64,000 nucleotides of DNA from assembly GCA_902761355.1 (NCBI GenBank), contig CACWJY010000009.1, forward strand, positions 1 to 64,000. The letters run 5' to 3'. Shown piece after piece: positions 31,759-40,537 of this stretch. This stretch comes from Fibrobacter succinogenes. Lineage in GTDB: Bacteria; Fibrobacterota; Fibrobacteria; Fibrobacterales; Fibrobacteraceae. The notes under the pieces were generated by a model, which saw only the letters and a program-made list of their open reading frames with translations, searched no databases and was not told where the DNA came from. The first letter of the stretch is position 1. Each line of letters opens with the position of its first letter. A program made the position numbers and the translations under genes.

Positions 31759-33252
31759 ATGCCTGCGGTTTTAGAAATTCTGGAAAAGTTTGTTTGGCAA
31801 TTCTTTACGCTGTTTTCGGAGATGGCGCCGTTCCTGCTGCTCGGCTTTTTGCTTGCCGGCATTTTGCATGTGTGGGTGCCGAACCATTTGTATGTGCCGA
31901 AAATCTCTAAGCCAAACTTTAAGTCGGTGCTTTGGTCGGCGCTATTTGGCGTGCCGCTCCCGATTTGCAGCTGCGGCGTGATTCCGACTTCGATTGCGCT
32001 CCGTAAGGAGGGCGCAAGCAAGGGAGCGAGTGTGAGTTTCTTGATTTCGACACCTGCGACGGGTGTGGATTCTATTTTGGCGACGTATTCGCTTCTCGGT
32101 GGACCGTTTGCGATTTTGCGCCCGGTGGCCGCTTTTGTGACGGCGATGCTCGGCGGCGTGTTTACGAATCTGGTCACGAAAAACGAGCCGGAAACAGGTG
32201 TTGCTGTCATTGGCGAATCTCACGAGCATGAGCATCACCATGAACACCATCACGAGCACGAACATTGCGACTGCGAAGGCGATCATTGCTCCTGCGACCA
32301 TGATGATCACGATGAACACGAGAAAAAGTCTTTTGCGCAGAAGGTGAAAGAAACTTTTGAATATGGCTTTGTGAACATGATTGGCGATGTGAGCAAGTGG
32401 CTGATTATTGGCCTTTTGCTGGGCGCCCTGATTGCTGCTTTTGTTCCGGATGATTTCTTCTTGTTCCTGCATGAATATCCGCTGCTTTGCATGTTGGTGG
32501 TGCTGGTTCTTGCTATGCCCATGTACACTTGCGCGACGGGTTCTATTCCGCTGGCTTTGGCACTTGTTGAAAAAGGTGTTACGCCGGGTGCGGCCTTGGT
32601 GCTGTTGATGGCCGGCCCTGCAACGAGTATCGCGAGCATGCTGGTGGTGGGCAAGGCTTTTGGCAAGCGTACTCTCGTAGCTTATTTAGTGTCGATTGCT
32701 TTCGGTGCGATGTTCTTTGGCTTTATTGTTGACACGTTCCTGATGGATACGTTCCTTGGATCGATGCTCCCGCATGCATCTGCAGAATGTCACGGTCACG
32801 GAGCTCTTGGCGTGTTTGATTATGTTTGTGCGATTGTGTTTGCCGTGTTGATTATTTATGCGAAGTTTGCGCATAAGGGCTGTGGCTGCGGACATTGCGA
32901 CTGCGGTTGCGGCGATCATGCTTGCTGCTGCGAAGGTGAAGATCATTGCGAATGCGAAGAACATCACCATGAACATCATCATGAACACGGAGAAGGCGAA
33001 TGCCATTGCCATGAACATTACCATCATGACGAACATGTTGTTGAAACTTATCGCGTAAATGGCATGAACTGTAGCCACTGCAAGGCTTGTGTCGAAAAGG
33101 CCGTAAGGGCTCTAGACGGCGTGATTTCGGCTGAAGCTGATGTTGCAAAAAAGGAACTCCGTGTGGAGTGGCATGACGAAGACGATATAAACGAAACCGC
33201 CCTCAAGAAGGCGGTTGACGAAGCCGGATTTGAGTTCGGCGGAGAAGTATAA
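31759..33252 (+). CDS. SO_0444-type metal efflux permease with His-rich loops and a C-terminal HMA domain
   Basis: A 497-residue inner-membrane permease of the DUF318 (YraQ/SO_0444) family. The repeated core shows GVPLPICSCGVIPT and MPMYTCATGSIPLALALVEKG. Two His/Cys-rich loops (about residues 155-195 and 375-430) can bind metal. A heavy-metal-associated domain closes the protein with GMNCSHCKAC near 435. SO_0444 proteins export copper, zinc or related ions. The gene directly follows an ArsR repressor with an alpha-5 zinc site, which supports zinc- or cadmium-type export. The fusion to an HMA domain suggests that metal is handed over to the pore from the cytoplasm; this is inferred. Confidence 0.85.
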   Translation: MPAVLEILEKFVWQFFTLFSEMAPFLLLGFLLAGILHVWVPNHLYVPKISKPNFKSVLWSALFGVPLPICSCGVIPTSIALRKEGASKGASVSFLISTPATGVDSILATYSLLGGPFAILRPVAAFVTAMLGGVFTNLVTKNEPETGVAVIGESHEHEHHHEHHHEHEHCDCEGDHCSCDHDDHDEHEKKSFAQKVKETFEYGFVNMIGDVSKWLIIGLLLGALIAAFVPDDFFLFLHEYPLLCMLVVLVLAMPMYTCATGSIPLALALVEKGVTPGAALVLLMAGPATSIASMLVVGKAFGKRTLVAYLVSIAFGAMFFGFIVDTFLMDTFLGSMLPHASAECHGHGALGVFDYVCAIVFAVLIIYAKFAHKGCGCGHCDCGCGDHACCCEGEDHCECEEHHHEHHHEHGEGECHCHEHYHHDEHVVETYRVNGMNCSHCKACVEKAVRALDGVISAEADVAKKELRVEWHDEDDINETALKKAVDEAGFEFGGEV

Positions 33253-33278
33253 AGATTCCCGTGAAGCGGGGTGACTAT

Positions 33279-33983
33279 CTATTTCGCGCGGCTTGCGAAA
33301 ATCTCGAAGTCTTCGGGAGTCGTAAGCTTGTCGTTCAGGTTGTTGCCATTCACGATGTAGACACTTTCACCGAAGTATTCGAGAATGCTGGCTTCGTCAG
33401 TGGGTGTAAAGTTTAAAGGCTCTGCGGCAATGCGCCCGTAGAGCTTTTTCAGTAACGCAATCGAGGCCGCCTGCGGGGTTTGCGCCATCCATACGGTATT
33501 GCGGTCGATGGTCTGCTGCACGCAACCATCTTTTGCAATCTTGATGGTGTCGACCGCGGGTTTTGCTACAAGGCAACTGCCCTTGGTGACAAGCGTTTCA
33601 CAAACATCTCGGATAATCTCTTTGCTGATGAAGGGACGTGCCACATCGTGCACCAACACGAATTCGGCATTGCTCGTGAGCGCTTTCACACCGTTTTCGA
33701 CAGACTGCCAGCGCTCTGCACCACCCACGACAATTTTCATCTTGGCGCGGATGAGTTCGCTTGCGTTATCGCCGAAAATTTCCTTTTCGAAATGATCTTT
33801 CCAGTCGGCGGGGACGGCCATCACGACTTCGGCGATTTCATCCATCGAAAGGAATGTTTCGAGGCTGTAACGGTAAACGGGCTTGCCGCCTAAAACCATA
33901 AGCTGCTTGGGAATGTTTCCGCCCATGCGCTTGCCGAGTCCCCCGGCGGGGAGCACTGCCGCGAAACGTCCTTTCATATTCAT
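33279..33983 (-). CDS. ispD: 2-C-methyl-D-erythritol 4-phosphate cytidylyltransferase IspD
   Basis: A 234-residue cytoplasmic enzyme of the MEP isoprenoid pathway; it joins CTP and methylerythritol phosphate. Seen are AVLPAGGLGKRMGGNIPKQL at the N-terminus, the VHDVARPFISKEII block, KPAVDTIK, TPQAASIALL, and TDEASILEYFG near the end. The IspD-typical AxGxGxRM reads PAGGLGKRMG. The start has GAAGGAAA upstream, which is the tail of the preceding FISUMP gene, only three bases away. The two genes thus form one transcript, though no functional link is known. Confidence 0.93.
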   Translation of the reverse strand: MNMKGRFAAVLPAGGLGKRMGGNIPKQLMVLGGKPVYRYSLETFLSMDEIAEVVMAVPADWKDHFEKEIFGDNASELIRAKMKIVVGGAERWQSVENGVKALTSNAEFVLVHDVARPFISKEIIRDVCETLVTKGSCLVAKPAVDTIKIAKDGCVQQTIDRNTVWMAQTPQAASIALLKKLYGRIAAEPLNFTPTDEASILEYFGESVYIVNGNNLNDKLTTPEDFEIFASRAK

Positions 33984-33986
33984 GCT

Positions 33987-35519
33987 TTAGTTTCCTTCGT
34001 CTTCTTCAGTTGGATGAATGCCTTTGCTTCCTTCTCCCAAAATGCATCGAATGTTGGGGTAAACAAAGGTGTCGCCGCTTGAACGATCAAATCTAGGTTC
34101 TATGTTTTTTTCGGCGTTACCGAAGTTAACGTAAACGCGCGAATTTCCTTCGCCAGAAACCATAAAGTTTGCTCCGAAGTGAATCTTGCTGAAGCGCATT
34201 GCATCGTCAATATTGCGCCAGTTTGAACAATAGGCTTCGCCGGAGGGCTTAACAGAAAAACCAAAGGTGTTGTACCCGCCGTGAGCTAGAGTGTCCCAGG
34301 GCTCTGTCGTCACAAGGGCTTTTGCAAGGGAGTGGCCTCCTGTGATATCAAGGACATAGTTGATTAATGTTTCCCATTCTTCACGGGTCGGAATGTGCCA
34401 ACCATCGGGGCATGCCCCTTGAACGGGCCATTCTACGGAATCGCTGGGTGAAATATTGTGCGCTCCATACCAAGCATAGTAGCGACCGAGGTGCTCGTTT
34501 GCCTCGCAATCTCGGCTGTGACACCAACTACTGTCGATGGCAAATTTTAAGTTTTCTGCCATCCAGGTTTGTTCTCCAATCTTGACAGTCTTGTAAGTGG
34601 TTCCGTCGCGCGAGTCAACCAGTTCGCCGTATTCGCCAGAGTATTCTTGTGCGATTTTTGTGGTGTCGTAATCGGGGAACTGATAAGTGGATTTGGATAA
34701 AGAGACTGTGTCTGGAATCTTGAGTTTTCCGTAGGCGCAGTTGATGTATGTCGCTTTTTCTCTGAAGAGTGTTGTGGAACCGTTGCCGTAGTAGGAGGCC
34801 GCGCAATATGATGAACCTCTTTTGCAGTATTCTTTGACATAAACGTTTTCGTCACAGTCATGGTTTGATTCCATTGTGCTCGGGTTGGTAAGTCCCCAGT
34901 ACATTTGAACTTCGCCGAAGCCCATGAATTCGCCGTCTTTGCTGCGATATCCTGCATAAAAACCTTTTGTCCCCCCTTCATACCATTCCCAGCCTTGGGG
35001 ACAAATTTGAGGTAAATAGGTGCTGCAAGATCTGTTGGAAGGACTGTTGACTCCCCATTGGTAAAGGCGACCGTATTTTTCGCAATTCGGGGTGTAATCG
35101 TTAAAACACCAACTTTTTTTAGGAACTTCGAAGTTGATGGGTTGAATCATGTGAAGTGTACTGTCTGCCAAAAGTTCTACGTCATAGACGTGTCCGTCGC
35201 GCTTGTCAGTAACCTTCATCTGCTTTAGGTCTAAAAGCATTTCATCGTTTTCAATGGTGTATGAAAACACTGATGACGATGATGCTGTAGAACTGGAGGA
35301 TTTAGATGACTTTGCCGAAGAGGAGGAGCTTGATGTTGACTTCCTGCTAGAAGAGCTCTTGTCTTGGGAATCCGAAGAATTATCTTTTGAATTCTCTGAC
35401 GAAGATGACTCTGTTTCAGAGGTGCCGTTTTCAGGAGACGAAGTGGAACCATCGCCGCTGCAAGCGAACAACGCGATTGCAATGGTTGCAATGATTGGTT
35501 TGAGCAGGATGTTTTTCAT
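33987..35519 (-). CDS. FISUMP-domain lipoprotein
   Basis: A 510-residue surface lipoprotein. The signal ends in ALFAC (lipid cysteine at 18). A Ser-rich linker of about 65 residues follows. The Fibrobacter major paralogous domain occupies about residues 295-500: it opens DSRDGTTYKTVKIGEQTWMA, has CPDGWHIPTREEWETL in the middle and ends with a VRCILGEG-like strand. A partial related segment lies near residue 90 (TDKRDGHVYDVELL). Many cysteines suggest disulfides. The domain family is found in large numbers in Fibrobacter; its function is not known. GGAGGAG precedes the start. The stop lies three bases before ispD. Confidence 0.88.
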   Translation of the reverse strand: MKNILLKPIIATIAIALFACSGDGSTSSPENGTSETESSSSENSKDNSSDSQDKSSSSRKSTSSSSSSAKSSKSSSSTASSSSVFSYTIENDEMLLDLKQMKVTDKRDGHVYDVELLADSTLHMIQPINFEVPKKSWCFNDYTPNCEKYGRLYQWGVNSPSNRSCSTYLPQICPQGWEWYEGGTKGFYAGYRSKDGEFMGFGEVQMYWGLTNPSTMESNHDCDENVYVKEYCKRGSSYCAASYYGNGSTTLFREKATYINCAYGKLKIPDTVSLSKSTYQFPDYDTTKIAQEYSGEYGELVDSRDGTTYKTVKIGEQTWMAENLKFAIDSSWCHSRDCEANEHLGRYYAWYGAHNISPSDSVEWPVQGACPDGWHIPTREEWETLINYVLDITGGHSLAKALVTTEPWDTLAHGGYNTFGFSVKPSGEAYCSNWRNIDDAMRFSKIHFGANFMVSGEGNSRVYVNFGNAEKNIEPRFDRSSGDTFVYPNIRCILGEGSKGIHPTEEDEGN

Positions 35520-35541
35520 GGTCTCCTCCTTTTCCTCAAAT

Positions 35542-36984
35542 TTAGTCACCTACATTCCCGTTGTGCAGGCGTTCTAGATAGTCCTTGGTTTCTTTCGATA
35601 CAATTCCAGAAAGCAGGATGAGTGCGACCAAGTTCGGGAATGCCATGAGGCCGTTAAAGATGTCTGCGCTAGTCCAAACGGCGCTCACCGTGAGGTAGGG
35701 GCCAATGAATATGGCTGCAATGTAGACCCAGCGGTAAATCAGGGTGGCCGTTTCGTTCTTACCGCCCATCAGGTACTGCAGACATTTTTCGGAATAGTAG
35801 GCCCAACCAAGAATTGTAGTGAATGCAAAAAATACTAGAGCAATGGCCAAGAAGTATGGTGCGACCAGTGAACCGCCTGGGATAATGGAAAGCCCGCGGG
35901 AGAATGCTTCCATGGTGATGTTCACGCCTTCAAGTCCAAGATTCGGGTCCCATGCGCCCGAAACGACGATGGCAAGGCCTGTCATGGTGCAAATGACAAT
36001 GGTGTCAAAGAATGTGCCCGTCATGCAAACGAGTCCCTGACGAACAGGTTCCTTGGTCTTGGCGGCAGCGGCGGCAATCGGGGCCGAGCCGAGACCGGCT
36101 TCGTTACTGAAAATACCGCGGGCGATGCCTTTTTGCATGGCGATAAAGATGGTTCCGACCGCTCCGCCGGTAATTGCGCTCGGGTTGAATGCGGCCTGCA
36201 CAATCGTCTGGATGGCCAGCGGAATTTGAGCAAAGTTTAGGAGCAGCAGCAGTACGCATGCAATGATGTAGCCGATCGCCATGATAGGAACAATGTAAAC
36301 AGAAACCTTTGCTATTCGCTTTAGGCCCCCGATGATGACGGTTGCTGCAAAAATAGTGACTAAAATGCCTGCGATGGCGGTCGTCCAAGAAACGGAATTG
36401 CCTCCGAGGTTAATAAATTCAGGTGCATTGGGGGTGAGACGCGCCATGGCGCTTGTTATTCCGTTTACCTGCGTGATGGTGCCGATGCCGAGTAAACCTG
36501 CGCCAATGCCGAAGATGGCGAAGAATACGGCGAGCCATTTCATATTCCAGCCAAAACGTTCCTTGAGGCCGGTTTCAATATAGTAGAACGGGCCTCCCAA
36601 TACCTTGCCGTTTTTGCCGATGGTGCGGTACTTGACGGCGAGTAGGCCTTCGGAATACTTGGTGGCCATGCCGAGGAATGCGGCGACTTCCATCCAGAAC
36701 AGGGCTCCTGGACCACCCGTACCGATAGCGGTTGCGACTCCTACGATGTTTCCCGTGCCGATTGTTGCCGCAAGAGCAGTGCAAAGCGCTCCAAAACTAG
36801 AAACTTCACCTTCGCCGCCCTTTTCGTTGTGGAGCATGTAGCGCATGGCGTTGGGCAGGTTCATCACCTGCATGCAACCAAGGCGAATCGTGAGCAGCAA
36901 ACCCACAAAAAGGACTATGGCAATCAGTGGGATTCCCCACACATAGCCGTCAATAGCATCTAAGATGGAATTTAGAGTTTCCAT
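35542..36984 (-). CDS. Alanine/glycine:sodium symporter (AGCS family)
   Basis: A 480-residue inner-membrane transporter with about eleven helices. Family blocks seen are GTGNIVGVATAI, GGPGALFWMEVAAFLGMATKYSEG, KYRTIGKNGKVLGGPFYYIE, SNEAGLGSAPIAAAAAKT and TTILGWAYYSEKC. It should import alanine or glycine with sodium. A CTATCTTTC -10 lies about 50 bases upstream. The FISUMP-ispD pair follows after 22 bases, so read-through is possible. Confidence 0.93.
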   Translation of the reverse strand: METLNSILDAIDGYVWGIPLIAIVLFVGLLLTIRLGCMQVMNLPNAMRYMLHNEKGGEGEVSSFGALCTALAATIGTGNIVGVATAIGTGGPGALFWMEVAAFLGMATKYSEGLLAVKYRTIGKNGKVLGGPFYYIETGLKERFGWNMKWLAVFFAIFGIGAGLLGIGTITQVNGITSAMARLTPNAPEFINLGGNSVSWTTAIAGILVTIFAATVIIGGLKRIAKVSVYIVPIMAIGYIIACVLLLLLNFAQIPLAIQTIVQAAFNPSAITGGAVGTIFIAMQKGIARGIFSNEAGLGSAPIAAAAAKTKEPVRQGLVCMTGTFFDTIVICTMTGLAIVVSGAWDPNLGLEGVNITMEAFSRGLSIIPGGSLVAPYFLAIALVFFAFTTILGWAYYSEKCLQYLMGGKNETATLIYRWVYIAAIFIGPYLTVSAVWTSADIFNGLMAFPNLVALILLSGIVSKETKDYLERLHNGNVGD

Positions 36985-37028
36985 AATATTCCCCGAATGA
37001 TTGAGAGCCGTTTTTGTTTTTGGCGCGA

Positions 37029-37034
37029 AAGATA
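37029..37034 (-). promoter_or_regulatory. Promoter -10 box of the AGCS gene
   Basis: TTCTATCTTTC on the minus strand, about 45 bases upstream of the start codon, matching the -10 form of other genes here. Confidence 0.5.
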
Positions 37035-37060
37035 GAAAAATTTACTGGGGGAGTCGGGGG

Positions 37061-38248
37061 TCATCCCTCTAGTTTGTTTTTTAGATAGTGTCTTGCTGTC
37101 CAGCTGAAATACAGAATGTCTGCGATAACTAGGGCGATGCCACAGGCTAAGAATACGGGTTGATGCATTCCGAAGTGCCCTGCCATGGAGCCTCCCGTTA
37201 AAATTCCTGCACCGATTCCAATGTCCCAGCCGCTTAAATAGGTACTGTTCGCGGTACCGCGTTGGTCGTGGCGCGCGAGGTTGACGCACATGGTCTGGTA
37301 ACCAGGAAAAATAAGCCCGAGGCTTGTTCCGATTAGGAATGCTGAGATAAAGAATGTGGCGGAAGTGTGGCTGAATGCGAGTATAAAGTAGGCAATGACA
37401 TTCAGGGTCATACCGGTGCCGACTAAATGGATTAAATATCCGCGGTCAATAAGCCGTCCGGTCATAATGCGGTTCATGATGAGCCCCGCTGCAATCAAGG
37501 CGTAGAACCAGCCGGAGCCCCCGATGCCGAGTTCCTTGGCGTAGAGGGCGATGTAGTTGGTAACGGGGCCGTAGGCGAATCCGACAAAAATGAAGTTTGC
37601 AAATTGAGGAAAGGCGCGGGTGAGAAAGAATCTGTCTAGTGAAAGAGGGGCGTGCTGCTTTTTTTCTTTGCGAGGGATGCTTAATGTTTGCACCAAAATA
37701 AGCCCGATTACACACAAAATAATTGAAATGGCGAAAACGATGGTGTCGCCAAATGCTTCGTACAAAAACATGCCGGTCATGGGGCCTGTTGCAAATGCCA
37801 AATTGACACTGATGCCAAAGTAGCCTATACCTTCGCCGCGGCGGCTTGCGGGGAGGGCGTCAATAGCGACAGTGTTGCTTGCGGTACTCGAAATTCCAAA
37901 GAAAAGTCCATGTGCAAAGCGTACTGCGGCAAGGATTGGCAATATGCCGACGGTCTTGTAACCTAAAAAGCAGGCGGTAAACGCAAAAAATGTCCAAAAG
38001 TACAATGGCTTTCGACTGAGGGTGTCTACTAAGAATCCTGCAAAGGGCCTGCAAGCGAGTGCGCCGATAGTGTAAAGCGAAATGATAAATCCAGCGGTTG
38101 CATTGTCGGTCTGGAATTTTTCGATAATGTAGAGCGGAAGTATCGGCAAAAGCTGGTAAAAACTGAAGAACAACAAAAAGTTCGCGGCGGCGACCGTCAC
38201 GAAATTCCTTGTCCAAAGGGCCGGCTTGATTTGTTCGTTTTGGGGCAT
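37061..38248 (-). CDS. Major facilitator superfamily transporter
   Basis: A 395-residue inner-membrane permease with twelve predicted helices. The loop between helices 2 and 3 reads RPFAGFLVDTLSRKPLYF, the MFS motif A. Helix 5 has the GISVNLAFATGPMTGMFL block. The type resembles drug:proton antiporters of the YfcJ/YhhS or arabinose-efflux group, but the substrate cannot be read from sequence. It is divergent from rmlB; a CTATCTTTA -10 lies at 38277-38282 on this strand. No clear ribosome site is visible before the ATG. Confidence 0.85.
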   Translation of the reverse strand: MPQNEQIKPALWTRNFVTVAAANFLLFFSFYQLLPILPLYIIEKFQTDNATAGFIISLYTIGALACRPFAGFLVDTLSRKPLYFWTFFAFTACFLGYKTVGILPILAAVRFAHGLFFGISSTASNTVAIDALPASRRGEGIGYFGISVNLAFATGPMTGMFLYEAFGDTIVFAISIILCVIGLILVQTLSIPRKEKKQHAPLSLDRFFLTRAFPQFANFIFVGFAYGPVTNYIALYAKELGIGGSGWFYALIAAGLIMNRIMTGRLIDRGYLIHLVGTGMTLNVIAYFILAFSHTSATFFISAFLIGTSLGLIFPGYQTMCVNLARHDQRGTANSTYLSGWDIGIGAGILTGGSMAGHFGMHQPVFLACGIALVIADILYFSWTARHYLKNKLEG

Positions 38249-38276
38249 AATCGGGAATTCGCTAAAATCACTATTA

Positions 38277-38282
38277 AAGATA
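38277..38282 (-). promoter_or_regulatory. Promoter -10 box of the MFS gene
   Basis: TTCTATCTTTA on the minus strand, about 30 bases upstream of the start codon. Confidence 0.5.
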
Positions 38283-38314
38283 GAAATGGAAACTGTGTTT
38301 TTCTAGCTTATTTC

Positions 38315-38320
38315 TATATT
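38315..38320 (+). promoter_or_regulatory. Promoter -10 box of the rml-manC operon
   Basis: TTCTATATTTC at 38313-38323, about 22 bases before the rmlB start and in front of TTGGAG as ribosome site. Confidence 0.65.
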
Positions 38321-38341
38321 TCCCCGTAATTGGAGAAAAAC

Positions 38342-39478
38342 ATGAAAAGATCCATCGTTATTACTGGCGGCGCAGGCTTTATCGGAAGTCACGTGGTGCG
38401 CCTATTTGTGAACAAGTACCCCGAGTACAAGATTATTAACCTTGATAAGCTGACTTATGCGGGTAATCTGGCGAACCTCAAGGATGTCGAAGACAAGCCG
38501 AACTACAAGTTCGTGAAGATGGATATCTGCGACTTTGATGCTTTTTACAAGCTCATGCAGGACGAAAAAGTCGATGGCATCATTCACCTTGCGGCCGAAA
38601 GCCACGTGGACCGTTCTATTAAGGATCCGTTCACCTTTGCAAAGACGAACGTCATGGGTACGTTGTCTCTTCTCCAGGCTGCAAAGCTTTACTGGGAATC
38701 TCTCCCAGAAAAGTACGAGGGCAAGCGCTTCTACCATATCTCTACCGACGAAGTCTATGGCGCCCTTAAAATGAACCACCCGGAGGGCATCACGCCTCCG
38801 TTTACGACGACCGCTTCTAGCTCGGAACACCACTTGGCCTACGGTGACGATTTCTTCTACGAAACGACCAAGTACACGCCGCATAGCCCATATTCTGCCT
38901 CCAAGGCTGGTTCCGACCACTTTGTGCGTGCATTCCACGATACCTACGGCATGCCGACCATCGTGACGAACTGCTCCAACAACTATGGTCCGTACCAGTT
39001 CCCCGAAAAGCTTATTCCGCTCTTCATCAACAACATCCGCCACAAGAAGCCGCTCCCGGTTTACGGCAAGGGCGAAAATGTCCGCGACTGGCTCTTTGTC
39101 GAAGACCACGCCCGTGCGATTGACGTGATTTTCCACAACGGAAAGATTGCTGAAACCTACAACATCGGCGGCTTCAACGAATGGAAGAATATCGACATTA
39201 TCAAGGTTGTCATCAAGACCGTCGATAAGCTCCTCGGCCGCGCCGAAGGCGAGGACATGAACCTCATCACCTACGTGACCGACCGCCTGGGACACGACGC
39301 TCGCTATGCGATTGACTCCACCAAGCTCCAGAAAGAACTCGGCTGGGAACCGTCGTTGCAGTTCGAAGAAGGTATCGAAAAGACCGTGCGCTGGTATTTG
39401 GACAACCAGGATTGGCTCGACAACATCACGAGCGGTGACTACGAAAAGTATTACGAAACGATGTACAAGAACAGGTAA
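38342..39478 (+). CDS. rmlB: dTDP-glucose 4,6-dehydratase
   Basis: A 378-residue short-chain dehydrogenase/reductase of the dTDP-rhamnose pathway. NAD-binding GGAGFIGSH lies at residues 8-16, followed by LDKLTYAGNLANL. The catalytic region has STDEVYG and YSASKAGSDHF with the Tyr-x3-Lys pair. NNYGPYQFPEKLIPLFI and VRDWLFVEDHARAI are typical of RmlB. The start at 38342 follows GGAG; a TTG four codons earlier is the ribosome site itself. It begins the operon rmlB-rmlC-phosphatase-wza-manC for a surface polysaccharide. rmlA and rmlD are not in the window. Confidence 0.95.
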   Translation: MKRSIVITGGAGFIGSHVVRLFVNKYPEYKIINLDKLTYAGNLANLKDVEDKPNYKFVKMDICDFDAFYKLMQDEKVDGIIHLAAESHVDRSIKDPFTFAKTNVMGTLSLLQAAKLYWESLPEKYEGKRFYHISTDEVYGALKMNHPEGITPPFTTTASSSEHHLAYGDDFFYETTKYTPHSPYSASKAGSDHFVRAFHDTYGMPTIVTNCSNNYGPYQFPEKLIPLFINNIRHKKPLPVYGKGENVRDWLFVEDHARAIDVIFHNGKIAETYNIGGFNEWKNIDIIKVVIKTVDKLLGRAEGEDMNLITYVTDRLGHDARYAIDSTKLQKELGWEPSLQFEEGIEKTVRWYLDNQDWLDNITSGDYEKYYETMYKNR

Positions 39479-39486
39479 TTGATAAA

Positions 39487-40050
39487 ATGGGTAAATTCAA
39501 TTTCATCAAGACATCTATCGAAGGTGTTACTGTTGTTGAACCGACGGTCTATGGTGACCAGCGCGGTTACTTTATGGAAACCTACAACAAGGGCGAATTC
39601 GACGCAGCTGGCCTCGATATGGTCTTTGTGCAGGACAATGAATCTCGTTCTAAGAAAGGCGTGCTTCGCGGACTCCATTTTCAAAAGAAAAATCCGCAGG
39701 GCAAACTTGTGCGCGTTATCGAAGGCGAAGTTTTTGACGTTGCGGTGGACCTGCGCAAGGGTAGCCCGACATTTGGCAAGTGGGAAGGCGTGACGCTTTC
39801 TGCCGAGAATAAAAAGCAGTTCTATATTCCCGAAGGCTTTGCTCATGGTTTTGTGGTTCTTAGCGAAACGGCGACTTTCGTGTATAAGTGCACCCGACTC
39901 TATGATCCGAAGGATGAAGGTGGTTTAATGTGGAACGACCCTGAAATCGGTATCAAGTGGCCGGTGGGCAATGGCTTTGAACCGCTTCTTTCTGAAAAGG
40001 ACACGAAGAACCCCGCTCTCAAAGATCTTGGTTTTGCGTTCGAACTGTAG
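39487..40050 (+). CDS. rmlC: dTDP-4-dehydrorhamnose 3,5-epimerase
   Basis: A 187-residue cupin enzyme of dTDP-rhamnose synthesis. Seen are the catalytic histidine in GVLRGLHFQKKNPQGKLVRV, the DVAVDLRKGSPTFGKW strand block, and YIPEGFAHGFVVLSE. WNDPEIGIKWP closes the fold. It starts eight bases behind rmlB and continues the same pathway. Confidence 0.95.
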   Translation: MGKFNFIKTSIEGVTVVEPTVYGDQRGYFMETYNKGEFDAAGLDMVFVQDNESRSKKGVLRGLHFQKKNPQGKLVRVIEGEVFDVAVDLRKGSPTFGKWEGVTLSAENKKQFYIPEGFAHGFVVLSETATFVYKCTRLYDPKDEGGLMWNDPEIGIKWPVGNGFEPLLSEKDTKNPALKDLGFAFEL

Positions 40051-40070
40051 TATTTTTTAATTTTAAAGAG

Positions 40071-40517
40071 ATGAAACATATTTTAGTCGTATGCACAGGC
40101 AACATTTGCCGTAGCCCCACAGGAGAATACCTTTTGAAAAAGGAACTCGGTGAGGGTTTTGATGTGATGAGTGCTGGTCTCGGCGCCTTGGTGGATCACC
40201 CGGCGCATGAACTGAGCCAAAAAATCGCTCTTGAGCATGGGGTAGACATGAGTGCCCATCGTGCTCGCCAGATTAATCTGGATATCCTCAAATGGGCAGA
40301 CCTTATCTTGGTGATGGAAAATGGTCATAAGATGGAACTGCTGCACCGTTATCCCTGGCTCGAAGGCAAGGTTTTCCGTTATGGCGAACCTCAGCGTGTA
40401 GACGTTCCGGACCCGTACCGTCGTCCCGAAAACGCTTTTGTGCTTGCGTGGAATTTTATCTCTAAACTGACCCCGTACTGGGTGCAAAAAATCAAACAAA
40501 GCGAAGGCCAGGCTTGA
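40071..40517 (+). CDS. Low-molecular-weight protein tyrosine phosphatase
   Basis: A 148-residue LMW-PTP of the Wzb/Etp kind. The P-loop VCTGNICRSP has the nucleophile Cys8 and Arg14; the general acid is the aspartate in VDVPDPYRR. Such enzymes dephosphorylate the tyrosine kinase (Wzc/BY-kinase) that drives capsule or exopolysaccharide export. The place between rmlC and a Wza-like gene fits that role. The kinase itself is not in the window. Confidence 0.92.
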   Translation: MKHILVVCTGNICRSPTGEYLLKKELGEGFDVMSAGLGALVDHPAHELSQKIALEHGVDMSAHRARQINLDILKWADLILVMENGHKMELLHRYPWLEGKVFRYGEPQRVDVPDPYRRPENAFVLAWNFISKLTPYWVQKIKQSEGQA

Positions 40518-40537
40518 GCTGGCAAAAGGGTTAATTT

